NCBI GenBank assembly: GCA_022560025.1
Contig: JAFISE010000023.1
Coordinates: 209,913 to 273,912 of the forward strand
DNA length: 64,000 nt
Source: Stagonosporopsis chrysanthemi
Lineage: Eukaryota > Ascomycota > Dothideomycetes > Pleosporales > Didymellaceae
Reading direction: 5' to 3'
A program made the position numbers and the translations under genes. Positions within the stretch are counted from its first letter, which is position 1. Every line of letters starts with the position of its first letter. The notes beneath the pieces were generated by a model, which did no database searches, was not told the origin of the DNA, and saw nothing but the letters and a program-made list of their open reading frames with translations. Positions 1 to 11,309 of the stretch are shown here, one piece after another.

Positions 1-1285
1 GCTACTACTCTAGTATAAGTATCTTAAGCAGACGCTAATAAGGCTAGGCTTAAGATAAGTACAAGATATGCCTTGTCTATTTACTAGTAATTAGCTTATT
101 ATATTCTTCTATATGGACAATATTATTATTCTTATGCACCTATAATATCTAAGCTATTATAGCTAGTTTAAGAGACAGCCTTAAGAGGCCTATAGTATAA
201 GATGTCTTAGAGAGCTAAAGTAGTTCCTTAGTATACGTATAGTAAAAGACTAGACAGCAGGAGCAATATAGCTAGTCTAGGACTTGTTTATTAACAAGAG
301 ATTAGCTAAATTTAACTTAGCTTAGATATTAAAAAGGTACCTAGCAGTACTATTAACTAATAGCTATCTACTACTAAGCGTTAAAGAAGTAAGCTTTAAA
401 CGCACACACCTATACTAGTAGCTAGTAGGTTTACTAGCCTATATCTTAACCTTTACAAGGCCTAACGTATTGCAAGTATACTTAGTACTAGTAAGGCACC
501 TATAGAATCCTAGACAGAAGTATATAGTAGCAGCTAAGCATGTCTAGAGATACTTAATTAGTACTAAGTACCTTGCTATTAGAGCATATAATAGAGCAAG
601 GAACAACACTATATATATTAGTTAAACTAATAATCTGCTGCTATTTTATAGAGCGTCTAATGCTGCGTTTATATACAACAAAGAGTTAAGGCAGAGCTTA
701 TATAGATATTTATTTAAGATATACAGAATATGTGTTAATTAGAAGGCTATACGTTAATACTTAGTTATAAAGTTAACTATAAAGGCAGAGCTTATAGCTC
801 TATCTATAGCTAGAAGAGAGATAGAGTAGTAGAATTGTGTGTTTAGACATATTAAGCTTAACCTAGACGTAAAGCTTATTATCTACTGTAATAATAAGCA
901 GACAGTAGGCATAGTTATAAAGTAAGACAACAGGCTATATACAAAGCTACGCTACGTTAATACATATTAGATATAGCTAAGGTAGGAGGTGTAGTAGCAG
1001 CGTCTACACGTAGCCTAGTGTCTAACTACAGACATACTAGCAGACAGACTTACAAAGACACTAGTATAACAGAAGTACTATAGATTTGTTAAACAGCTAG
1101 GCTTAGAAAGTATAGAGCAGTATATTAAGTGTTGTAGTGTAAGTTAGCTTTATAGGCCTTGATTATTACTCCTGTAACTCTCTTAGACTAGCACGTCTTA
1201 GAGCATGTATATATTAACGCTCTCTAGCTAGCAAGTAATATAAGCGCAGTTTCTATTATTTTTAGTAGCTGCTTACGCTACAACA
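1..1285 (+). mobile_element. 3' part of a RIP-degraded Ty1/copia element (copy A)
   Basis: Bases 1-1129 align to 4962-6090 of the downstream copy and carry the end of reverse transcriptase and the RNase H region, followed by an LTR at 1130-1285. Differences from the other copy are almost entirely C-to-T and G-to-A, which turns the stretch AT-rich and fills it with TAG and TAA codons; this is what RIP does. The reverse transcriptase box reads Y-M-D-N. Compared with copy B, the stretch between the end of pol and the LTR (about 6090-6185 in B) is missing, so this copy has no polypurine tract. Its 5' part lies outside the window. Confidence 0.9.
1130..1285 (+). repeat. LTR shared by copies A and B (156 bp)
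   Basis: This copy starts TGTTGTAGTG and ends GCTACAACA; the 6186-6341 copy starts TGTTGCAGTG and ends GCTGCAACA. The terminal TG...CA and the short inverted ends are those of an LTR. It is the 3' LTR of copy A and, by position, the 5' LTR of copy B, so two elements are fused in tandem through one LTR. Differences from the other copies are RIP-type transitions. Confidence 0.85.
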
Positions 1286-1448
1286 GTTATAAGCCTAGAA
1301 GCCTTTAGTTAATTGCTGCGTTTTACCTATTTATATACAGCCTACACAACTAGCTGTTAACTGTACTATTAAGGTAGCTAACAGCTAATTAACATAAACT
1401 TAACCTAACTGTTAAGTGTTAGAAAGAGCTACACCTACAGAGGGCACA

Positions 1449-4400
1449 ATAAGTACTTATAAGCAGGACTAGCTAGTAACAAAGACGTTAGTTGTACTTA
1501 GCAAGCCTAACAACTAGAAGAAATAGCTGTTTGTTAGAAAGGACACAGCAGACAGAGACAGCTTGTAGCTGTATGTTAACCTAGGTCTGTTAAAAGAGAA
1601 GCTAAGGAATCTACAAGATAAGAAGCTACAGGAAAAGCCTGTGTAGAAGTTTAAGAAGACACAAGTATCTAAGGAAGAGCAGGAAGATATTGATATTAAG
1701 GATCTATCTGCTAAAGAGATATCTGTCTACAATGTGTAGGCAAGGAAGTATAAGCGTAGCAAGGCAAGATAGCTACAGAAAGAGAAGGCCTTAAAGAGCT
1801 TTAATTCTAAGATTGCTAGGACAGTTAATGTTAGGCATCTAGATCTTATTGTTAACTGTGCAGACCTGTATAGTCGACTGACAACGCTTAAGAAGCACCT
1901 CTGTCTATTAGTAGGTAAGCAAAATCACTAGCTATGCAGCTGCTACAGAGCTGTGTGCACAAGGCTATAGAAGGCGAACCTTAATTCTTAGCTTAACAAG
2001 TGGGTAACAATTACTAGACTCCTAAGAGACGCCAAGATGTCAGAGGTTGATAGCAATTAATCACAAGAGGACTTTATACTGTTGATCTAAAGGCTTGACA
2101 ATAACTAGGCATTAACACAGCTGCAGGAGCTAGTTAAGAAGGAACAGCAAAGAGAGCAGTACACGTCAACTGCTGATCTTGTAGCTGAATTTTGGTCCTA
2201 CTGTCAGCGCACACGTCTAGTTGCCTTATCTATTAGTACATTTGCTACTCTAGGGGTAGCAGGCCCAGACAGCCCAATAGACTTAGGAGGATCTGCACAA
2301 CGCGTTGTGTGCCCCTGCAGAGATAGTTACATGTTCAAAGACTGTCTATACGTTAACAGCAGCCTTTAGACAGCCAAATTAGCAGCTAGATAAGGCAGTT
2401 AAGAAGTTCAACAAGCTGCGCAAGGCAGATAGTATTATTGCTAGAATACTAAAACAGGCTGAGGCTCAGCTTAGAAGTAGCTAAGCAGAGAACAAGGCAC
2501 AAAACAAGGCGCAGGCTGTCATCAGCATAGACAATAGCAAGCTAGTGCAAAGCACAACACACTGCAACGCCATGCTGCAGACTACAGCTATAGCTAATGA
2601 GACTCAGCTGCTGTTGCTTACAAGATAGATACTAGACCCAGGTTTGAACTGTCACGTCACAAACACTAGAGGATTAAACTAGACAGCTATTAAGAAGGGA
2701 GAGCCTACAGATTACGTCTATGCAGGAGGAGTGCTAGCCTAGATAGAGGAATAGGGTGAGGTTGTACTCAGTGTCAAGACTCTGACAGGCCAGAGTTAGA
2801 TAAAGCTAACGTACGTGGCCTATATCCCTAGATTCTTCACAAGCGTTGTTGGACTGTCACGCAGCAGGCCTCTAGGAGTTTACTTTGATTCTGGCTGTGA
2901 CTGCCTGTATCAGGGCAGACTATCAAACGTGATATGCCTGCTGCAGTATAAGGACGGGCACTGGCTTATTGATAACAAGAAGGAGCAGGCACCGCTGCCA
3001 GCTCTGCTGTCAGTATACGCAACACGTTATGCTGCTCCTAAGCCGTCGCGTGAAGACAGGAAGCCACTAGCAGTCAGTCCAGCAGAGGCTCACAGTCTGT
3101 TTGGCCACATTAGCCAGAGAGCAGTCGCTTAGCTTGACAGCCAGGTAGATAGTGTCAAGGTCAGTGAACAGCCTAAGGCACCTCAGTAGACAGAGTGTGA
3201 GACATGTGTACAGTCAAAGCTACACAAGCTTATTAGCAGACAGCCGCCTCAGGAGCCAGCTCAGCGTCTATTTTACAGACTAGGCGTCAACCTTGTGCAG
3301 CTGCGTGAGCGCTCAGAGCGCTGCTACAACAGAGACCTGTGGATGTTCTACGCGGTTAATTAGTACAGTCGCTGGCACAAGACCTGCTGCTTACTAGACA
3401 AGAGCTCAGTGACGCTCAAGCGTACAGCTCGTTGAATGCTAGCAAAGATCAAGCGTCAGTACCACGCTGATGTGTCAGTTGTAAGGCTAGACAGTGATCG
3501 TAGGTACAGTAAGATGCTACAGATGTTCAAAGAGCTTGGCATTGTAGTAGAGTCACGAGCTGAGTATACTAAGGAGCAGAATAGGTTATCAGAGCGAGCT
3601 GGCAGCACCATAGTCACGAGAGGACGAGCTATCAGGATAGGCGGAGACCTGCCTATAGAGCTGTCCAACAAGTGCTGCATGACAGCTGTCTACCTACTCA
3701 ATTAAACACCTACAAAAGCACTAGCCTAGAAGACGCCTTATGAGGTCGTATATAGACGCAAGCCAACAGTAGCTTATTTAGCAGCTATTAGAGCAAGAGC
3801 GTACGTGTTGAACACTAAGCTCATGCGTAGAGAGAAGCTAGCATCAAGGGCGCTCATAGGTCAGCTGGTAGGCTATAACTCAACAAACATTTACCAGGTA
3901 TAGATGCCTACACTGCAACAAGTTGTACAAACACGAGATGTAGTCTTTATGCTATCAGAGAGGAGAGCTAAAGAGGCTTACCCTAGCCATCAGAAGCTGC
4001 AGGAGATAGTGGCCACTATTGATATCCCAGAGACTCAGGACAATAAGCAAGAGACAGAACAGGCTCTGCACGACGCTGATGACGTACATGTAAGACAATC
4101 AGATGCAGAACAAGCTGAGCAGCAGCTCCTTAGTGAGGCTGTAAGAGAGCAGCAGTCAGACAAGGAGACAACAGCAAGGTGGCTGCCAACGCCAGAGAGC
4201 ACACCTGAGCCAAACGAGCAGTCAGTGAGCAGTCAGGAGACTGTCAAGTTGCCACAAGGCTGGCAGGCTATAGCACCTGACAACAAGGCTCCTAATCAAC
4301 ATATAAACAACGCGCCAAGGCAAGAAGAGATTAGTAGCTAGATTGATGCGTCAAACGTCCTGACGTCACAGAGACAGCAAAGCACGCTTAGAACGTACTT

Positions 4401-6096
4401 CACAGCATTTGCGTTAGCTGTCAAAGCAACAGAGCCTCAGAAGCTGATCAGAGAGGAGCTGGTCACAAGACTGCATAGAGAAAAGCTTCCACCGCCTCCA
4501 CGACGTTAGAGAGACCTAGACAAGCATCTATTTAGACATAAGTTCAAGGATGCAGCACGTGCAGAGTTCACTAGCTGTAAGGATAAAGGCTGCTTTGCAG
4601 CTACAGCAGTCACAGCAGCTATAGCAGCTAAGGCACAGATACTCCCTCTGAAGTAGGTGTTTACGTACAAATTTAACAAGGACAGCTACCTGTACAAGTA
4701 CAAGGCAAGGCTAGTTGTCAGAGGAGACCTCTAGGATGACTAAGGAGACACATATGCTGTAACGCTAGCAGCAAGAGTGTTCTGTCTGCTAATAGCAATA
4801 GCTGCTGCCTTTGATTTGCACGCATATCAGTATAATGTGCTGAATGCCTTCCTAAATACACCTCTTGAACAGCTAGTCTACGTACGTACACCAGAGCTGT
4901 TTGTCGCACAGATAGGAGAGCTACTTAAGCTTAAGCAAGCCTTGTATGGCCTAAAGGACGCGCCGCTGCTCTAGTACAGGCATCTTAGGCAGACGCTGAT
5001 AAGGCTAGGCCTGAGACACGTACAGGATGTGCCCTGTCTATTTACTAGTGATCAGCTAATTGTGTTCTTCTACGTAGATAATATCGTCGTCCTTGTGCAC
5101 CCACAATACCTTAGCTATCACAGCTAGTTTGAGAGACAGCTTCAGGAGGCCTATAGCGTGAGATGTCTTAGAGAGCTGAAGTGGTTCCTTAGCGTGCGCA
5201 TAGTAAGAGACTGGACAGCAGGAGTGATATAGCTAGTCTAGGACTTGTTTATTAACAAGGTGTCAGCCAAATTTGACTTGGCTCAGACATTAGGGAGGTA
5301 CCCAGCAGTACCGTTGACTGACAGCTATCTGCTGCTAAGCGTTGAAGAAGCGAGCTTTAAACGCACACAGCTGTACCAGCAGCTAGTAGGTTCACTAGCC
5401 TACATCTTAACCTTCACAAGGCCTGATGTTTTACAAGCACACTCTATTCTAGCAAGGTATTTGCAGAATCCTAGACAGAAGCACGTAGCAGCAGCTAAGC
5501 ACGTCTGGAGATACTTGATTAGTACTAAGTACCTTGCTATTAGAGCGTGCAATAGAGCAAGGAACAACACTACATACATTAGTCAAACTGATAATCTGCC
5601 GTTTTATAGAGCGTCTGACGCTGCGTTTGCAGACAACAAGGAGTCAAGGCAGAGCTTATATAGATATCTGTTCAAGATGTATAGAATGTGTGTTGATTAG
5701 AAGGCCACACGTCAACGCTCAGTCACGAAGTCAACAACAGAAGCAGAGCTCCTGGCTCTGTCAATAGCTAGAGGAGAGATAGAGTGGTGGAACAGACTGT
5801 TCAATCACATTAAGCTCGACCTAGACGCAAAGCCTGTTGTCTACTGTGATAATCAACAGACAGTAGGCATAGTCACAAAGCAGGACAACAGGCTACATAC
5901 AAAGCTACGCCACGTTGACACACATTAGATGTAGCTAAGGCAGGAGGTGCAGCAGCAGCGTCTACACGTAGCTTAGTGTCCAACTGCAGACATGCCAGCA
6001 GACAGACTTACAAAGACGCTAGTACAACAGAAGCACTACAGGTTTGTTGAACAGCTAGGACTAGAGAGCGTAGAACAGTATATCAAGTGCTCTTAA
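1449..6096 (+). pseudogene. Copia Gag-Pol polyprotein, inactivated by nonsense mutations
   Basis: Gag reads from an ATA at 1449, where a start codon would be expected, in the frame of position 1449. It includes a CxCx3-(H to Y)-x4-C zinc-knuckle remnant at about 2310-2342. Near 2364-2370 one extra base moves the reading into the next frame, which then holds to the stop at 6094-6096. The protease motif is at about 2632-2660 (D-P-G where D-S/T-G is usual). The pre-integrase region is near 2815-3132, the integrase core near 3436-3705, and reverse transcriptase near 4700-5230 with catalytic box Y-V-D-N instead of Y-V-D-D at about 5071. RNase H follows to the end. Interruptions are TAG/TAA codons of the kind RIP makes from CAG, CAA or TGG, and every pol fragment is in one frame. 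Confidence 0.85.
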
Positions 6097-6173
6097 GACG
6101 CTGATATACTAGATCTAGCAGGACTCACAGGATAGTACTGATAGTACAACGTTCAGCTTTGTTGTTCACGCCA

Positions 6174-6185
6174 GCTAGGGGGGTG
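6174..6185 (+). other. Polypurine tract of copy B
   Basis: A G-rich run lies directly before the 3' LTR, the usual primer site for plus-strand DNA synthesis. The same run is found at about 6436-6442 in the duplicated tail and is missing in copy A. Confidence 0.6.
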
Positions 6186-6341
6186 TGTTGCAGTGCAAGT
6201 CGGCCCTACAGGCCTTAATCGTCACTCCTGTGACTCTCCTGGACTAGCACGTCTCAGAGCATGTATATATTGACGCTCTCTAGCTAGCAAGTAACACAAG
6301 CGCAGTTTCCATCATTTTCAGCAGCTGCTTACGCTGCAACA
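6186..6341 (+). repeat. 3' LTR of copy B (156 bp)
   Basis: Starts TGTTGCAGTG and ends GCTGCAACA, with six-base inverted termini. It is the least RIP-mutated of the three LTR copies in the window. Confidence 0.85.
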
Positions 6342-6597
6342 TTAAGCGCTTGCAAGACGCTAATATACTAGATCTACTAGGACTTACAGGATAGTACTAA
6401 TAGTACAACGTTTAGCTTTGTTGTTCACGCCAGCTAGGGGGGTGTATTGCGGTGCAAGTCAGCCCTACAGGCCTTGATCGTCACTCCTATAACTCTCCTA
6501 GACTAGCACGTCTCAGAGCATGTATATATTGACGCTCCCTAGCTAGCAACACAAGCGCAGTTTTCCATCATTTTCAGCAGCTGCTTACGCTGCAACA
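6342..6597 (+). repeat. Duplicated 3' tail plus third LTR copy
   Basis: Bases 6342-6444 repeat the end of the copia internal region (about 6083-6185), including the polypurine tract, and 6445-6597 is a third, more diverged LTR that begins TATTGCGG and ends GCAACA. The unit of about 258 bp is therefore in direct tandem. Unequal recombination, template switching during reverse transcription, or loss of most of a third element could give this structure. Unique sequence begins at 6598. Confidence 0.8.
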
Positions 6598-6726
6598 ATT
6601 TATGTCCGTAATTGCCGAGTATGACCGCGATGACCTCATCCAGAATTAATGATTGCTCGCACATTACTTCGTTGTACAGAACACACGTCCTGCTTCATCC
6701 ATCTTACGGCAACAATCTAGGACACC

Positions 6727-7716
6727 ATGCCGATTGCTCTGACAAATGCCACAGGCAAGCTCGGCGGCGCCGTGCTGAGCGCCATTCTCGAGAACAAAGT
6801 CATTGATGCCAAAGATTTGGTCGTCTGCGTGCGTCTAACGTTATGGTTCTCTCTAATACCGACCTAACATACAACCTAGACATCTTCGGATACCACAGAC
6901 TCGCGTTTCGACACTCTCCGCTCACAAAACATAACCCTGCGTCAAGCCAACTTTGATGACCCCTCCTCTCTCAAGAAAGCTTACTCAGGATGCGACAAGT
7001 TGTTTCTTGTTTCAACGCCGCGCATCGAGATGGATTATAACGACGCGCCTCTATGGCAGGGACGGGAAAAACATCACCGCGCCGCCATTGATGCTGCAAT
7101 CGAAGCGGGCGTGAAACACATCTACTACACCTCGCTCGGCTTCGGCAACCCGAGCAAGGCGTGCGTTATGCGCGCACATATCCGGACGGAGGCGTACTTG
7201 CATAACTTGGAAAAGGACAGAAAGGCTAAGATCACGATCATAAGAGAGGGCCTATACAATGAGAGCTGGCCGCTGTACTTCGGATACTACTTCGGCTTGA
7301 AGGAGGAGACCAGGAAGGAGGTTGTTGTTGCGGGCGACGGTCCAATCAGCTGGACCAGTATCTCTGACATGGCTTTCGGCACAGCCAAGGTGCTCGCTGC
7401 ACCTAGCGAAGAGTACAGCGGGAAGACTTTCTATCTAAGCCAGAAGAAGACATGGACACTACAAGATGTCACGGGCATCGTGAGCAAGGTCAGGGGAGAG
7501 GAAGTCAAACTCAAGGTTGTCAGCAGGAAGGAATATGAGGACTTCTATGCTGAGAAGGGTACGGAGAGAGCCAGTGTAGAATGGTGGACCAGCTCGTACG
7601 ATGCTCTCAAAGACGGAGAGTGTGCTATCGATGATCCCATTCTAGAAGCACTGCTGAAGGAGGCGGGCAGGAGTCCAGAACCGCTTGAGGCGACGATCGA
7701 GAGGATGCTAAAGTAG
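6727..7716 (+). CDS. NmrA-like NAD(P)-binding oxidoreductase
   Basis: Predicted 312-residue protein from two exons, 6727-6828 and 6880-7716, with a 51 bp intron (GTGCGT donor, TAG acceptor). The start opens MPIALTNATGKLGG, a Rossmann dinucleotide-binding turn of the TxATGxLG kind seen in NmrA and quinone oxidoreductase 2-like atypical short-chain dehydrogenases. The segments H-I-Y-Y-T-S-L-G-F-G and F-L-V-S-T-P fit the later strands of that fold. The family holds both redox sensors and enzymes, so the substrate cannot be called from sequence. Length is normal for a complete member. It starts only 129 bp after the retrotransposon, so its promoter may lie partly in the repeat tail. Confidence 0.85.
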
Positions 7717-8565
7717 AAACCCCTCAAGTATACATGATGCCACGCAATTTGCAGCAACCTACGCAGCCTTCAATTCAGGATTACCCAGGGAAACGGCCCC
7801 TTTCCAAGACTTTTTTTCCTCTAACACAATCCATCTTGGTTAAGAACTGCGACCTTGTCGCACTATTCACTGGGCCGTTCTTGACTTCTGATGCTGACCC
7901 CGGATCTAGTCCTTGGCTGAGCGTGGCAATGTGCAACTTGTCTGCTCGTAGCGGCCGATTGATGCGACTGAGCGAGGACATAGCTGCAGCAACGTATGTG
8001 TCCCCGGACATAGCCTTTTTACAGGTGCTATCTCAAGCTGATAGCGACGAAATTACACTCAGGACTTCTCCACTACAGTTCGCTATGACTGCATTGTGTG
8101 GAATCTGCCGAAGACAAAGACGAATTGCGCCAAGGCTGGAGTTATTGTTCATTGACTTAGGCCTCAGGGGTGTAGTGAAGGATCAACGTGGTGTGGCCCT
8201 GCCGAGTGAAATGGAGAACGTGAACTCGATGAAGGAAGCAATGATATATCAGATGTATTGGTGTGTTCTTATTTCCGAACAAAGACAGATCGCCACAAGA
8301 TGAATGATCAGGTGGAGATAGTGACGGATCCTGGTGGAAGATCAAATGGTTCAGGGTTGTTCTAAGGAGCCACAAGCTGGTAATGAAGTCCCAACACCCA
8401 CACTTCTAAATTGTCAGGGTACTCTTCCCCGAATAACTCAAGGCTGGAGCGTGTTAGCCACAATATCTTGTCGCCTCGCATCGAAGACACTTTTAAAAGG
8501 AAATACTAGTTGGATTATGTGGCATACAGCGCATAGCGTGTAGACACTTAAGCAATAACGCAAAA
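7717..8565. other. Intergenic stretch with one weak ORF
   Basis: An open frame at 7734-8303 (+, 189 codons, true ATG) is the only notable content. Its translation shows no motif I recognise, has no introns and overlaps open frames on the other strand. I treat it as unsupported, although it could be a decayed gene. Confidence 0.4.
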
Positions 8566-9126
8566 TCACAAAAGACGCCTAGCATCTACATGCACCCTCC
8601 GCTGCTTCGAATAGTCCTTTGCAGGCGTCCTTTCTTTTGTCCCCAACTTTCTAACAACCCCAGCCTCACCCTGCAGCTGCATGCGCAACTGCCTCGAGAA
8701 CCGCTGAATGTTCATTCCAACTTTGATAGCCTGGTCCGTGTACTCTTCAAAAGCAGTACCGTCTAGCAAAGCCTGCTTCTTAAAGACTTGGCGATATAAC
8801 TTCACAGCCTCGTTGGTCGTCTTCTGCAGTTCCCTCGCGAAACGTCTAATGCGGCTCCACTTGATAGAGTGTTGTGGAGCTTTCACCTTGAGGAACAGGC
8901 CTAGATACTTTACCAGTTCTGATTTGGTGTTGCTTGATATTACTAACGCACTTGGGCTTTGACCACTTGTCCTCCTCAATTTAAGGACGAGCTTTGGAAA
9001 AGGCGGCGGGCTCGTTTCCTCAATCTTGATGTGTGGTGGAGGTGAGTTTCGTGTCGCGGTGTTGGCGGCGAGATCTTTGGAACGACGGTTCGTGCTGGCG
9101 TGGAAAGTGCTTCTTAACGAGACCAT
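8566..9126 (-). CDS. Hypothetical basic protein
   Basis: An open frame of 186 codons from the first ATG at 9126; the frame stays open upstream to about 9363 without an ATG. The product is rich in lysine and arginine, with a proline/serine-rich N-terminal third and a probably helical C-terminal half. It matches no family I recognise. The open upstream frame could mean an unseen 5' exon. The evidence for a gene is only the open frame and plausible composition. Confidence 0.4.
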   Translation of the reverse strand: MVSLRSTFHASTNRRSKDLAANTATRNSPPPHIKIEETSPPPFPKLVLKLRRTSGQSPSALVISSNTKSELVKYLGLFLKVKAPQHSIKWSRIRRFARELQKTTNEAVKLYRQVFKKQALLDGTAFEEYTDQAIKVGMNIQRFSRQLRMQLQGEAGVVRKLGTKERTPAKDYSKQRRVHVDARRLL

Positions 9127-10357
9127 GAGTTTGACTTTAGATGCTTGAAAAGGTGATTTGAAAGTATTCAGATGCTGCTTTGGAACTGTAGGTAGTATGT
9201 TTATATATCCGATTGAAGCGTGCGTGAATTTAAACTCTGGTTGCTTCGCGAATTGTTCTTTACTGAACCATACTTGACAAGGTCGGTACTGACACGCCCT
9301 GAATTCCTTCAAAAATTCAAATGACGAGACACTACTGAATTCAATAGGTCGGATCAGAACCAAGATAATTTTGTCTTACTTCTGCAATTCTCTACGAGCA
9401 GAACAGTAGTCTTTCTTTCAATGTCAAGGCTGGAGGACTTCAGGTTGGTCACCGGCTTGCACATAACTGTAAAGCGCACATCGGGGCTCACATCCTTTAC
9501 TTTACGCTCTCCCGAGACCATCGTTCATTTTATCATACCTCCATGACAGCCAGCGGCCATATGACGAAGTTACCGAACAGCGGAAGTGCTATAGGCTGAG
9601 CAGCACTCCATATCGCGCTGACGAGAGCTAAACTGGTACCGGGGCCAGTGTCTGTGTAAACCGCCGGCATAAGAACCGCAGTAGGCGCTTGAAACTGGAA
9701 GTGCAACGACCACAATTCCCGTACCGACGAAAGAAGCCACACGCTTATGTCATACGCGAACCCTGTATATATAGCGATCTGAAAATGGTAGATAAGGCGG
9801 CGCAATCTGCCCCCTCACTCGAGACGGCCAAGAAGGCTGTGATCGTCTCAAATGCAGCGCACGCACAGTCGCCTAACTATAGCTAGGCCATATTAGTACC
9901 CACATTGATTGTTTTGAACCAGCTACTCGGGCGGTGGCACGCGCGAAGGTCTCTCTGGGACCCATGTCCATGTCATAGCGGCCTCAATAATGCAGGTTGG
10001 AGCGTTTTGGGGTAACATGGATCCCACCTGCCCGGAGATGACCCTGCGCTGCGTGTTGACTGGTCACCAGCATGCAAGCGGGCTACAAAGGAGACTCACG
10101 TATGCGCATGGTATTGATATCTCTGATGTCTGTGCTGCAATGCCTGGCTGAGGAGGGATCGAGAAAAATGTCATTGTCGCTGCTGGACTGAGAATTCGCC
10201 CATATGAATAATAATCCAGTCCTCACTTATCGAAAGCAAAGTTGCCTTTTATTAAGTACAGAGACATGTAATGAGGTCATCATTGTGTGGAATAAGCAAG
10301 AGGTAGGAAAACTGAGCGTTGAACACTGCTATTGAGACCAGCTACAGACAGGCGTGC
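9127..10357. other. Intergenic, no supported gene
   Basis: Only short overlapping open frames. A hydrophobic one on the minus strand (9533-9805) is not backed by splice sites or a recognisable motif. Confidence 0.5.
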
Positions 10358-11309
10358 TCACCGTGCCACCAAACCATCATCTACATTCAAAGTGGTACCG
10401 GTTACCCATTGTGAATCATCGCTTGCAAGTTACACCGCTGCTCTTGCGTGATCGAGGGAGTGGTCAAAGATGCCCCTCGGAATAACAGCCTTGACACCCT
10501 CAGCTGCCTCAGATGATGCACCGGCTAGCGCATTGTCAAGCATAGCAGTGTGCGAGACTGCCACGCTCTTAGCGATGTCGTAATAGGGATACAGATTGTA
10601 CTTACAGCCAGGGGCGATGCTGTTTGCGACAATCCCCTTTGCTACATCGAGCGTGATGGTTCTCGTCATAGCAGCTACCGCGCCCTTGGACTCGGTGTAG
10701 CCAGCTGCACCATGTAAGCCTTGTAAAAGTGGGGAGGTGCATTTGTGCTGCTATCTTACTCAGTCCCTGCATTCCGATGCTACACACCATAGACGCGAAG
10801 TTGATGATCCAGCCTCGCATGCCGTTTGCACGTGGTTCTTATTTCAAAAACTGTTGCACCGAGTATTTTGAACCAACAAAGACGCCACGTGTATTGATGC
10901 GTATGTGAGGGTCGAAAGCATCCTCGTCAGCCTGGTCGATGGGCTGTGGATTATTGGCTTCACTGCAGATGCCAGCGTTGTTCACGACACTGCGCGCTTC
11001 GTCAGTGAACAGTGGGCAGAGACTAAGGACAACTAACATATCAAGCTTGCCGTAGGTTCTTATGGTTCTCGCGACGAGACTCTTCCAGGGGTTCGCCTGA
11101 CTCACATCAACTTCCACAAATATGGCTTTGCCGCCCTTCTCGCAAATCCACTCATGGGTGGCAATATCCTCGCCTAGGCCAAGAGATTTGAGATCAGCAC
11201 ATACGAGGAAGGCGCCTTCCCGAAAGAACTGTTTGCAGATCTCTCTTCCAATGCCTTGTGATGAGCCAGTAATTATTGCCACGCGATCTTGCAGACGCTG
11301 ACCAGACAT
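10358..11309 (-). pseudogene. Short-chain dehydrogenase/reductase with two nonsense codons
   Basis: Starts at ATG 11309 with a classical SDR N-terminus (T-G-S-S-Q-G-I-G cofactor motif). Splicing out 10990-11037 gives L-D-I-V-V-N-N-A-G-I, the SDR structural motif. The catalytic segments I-I-N-F-A-S and Y-T-E-S-K follow, then I-A-P-G and the C-terminal W-V-T-G-T-T-L-N-V-D. Two further introns (about 10689-10755 and 10547-10604) restore the frame. TAA stops occur in frame near 10839, before E-P-R-A-N-G, and at about 10430, inside the conserved A-A-V-x-L-A-S-D-D-S segment. Homology continues after both, up to a TGA at 10358-10360. Either the gene was recently lost or the stops are sequence errors. 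The surviving 5' frame could make at most a truncated protein lacking the catalytic tyrosine. Confidence 0.8.

Larger units (their letters stand above)
1130..6341 (+). mobile_element. Near full-length Ty1/copia retrotransposon (copy B), RIP-inactivated
   Basis: A 156 bp LTR lies at each end (1130-1285 and 6186-6341), with about 4.9 kb of internal sequence in the order gag, protease, integrase, reverse transcriptase, RNase H. That order defines Ty1/copia rather than Ty3/gypsy. A G-run polypurine tract (around 6176-6183) directly precedes the 3' LTR. The 5' third is much more AT-rich and stop-laden than the 3' two thirds, so RIP damage is uneven along the element. Confidence 0.88.

Noticed and set aside
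7734..8303. 189-codon ORF after the NmrA gene
   Set aside because: No motif, splice site or compositional support; recorded in the intergenic entry only.
9533..9805. Hydrophobic open frame that could be a transporter fragment
   Set aside because: Too short, no family motif, and no flanking exons found.
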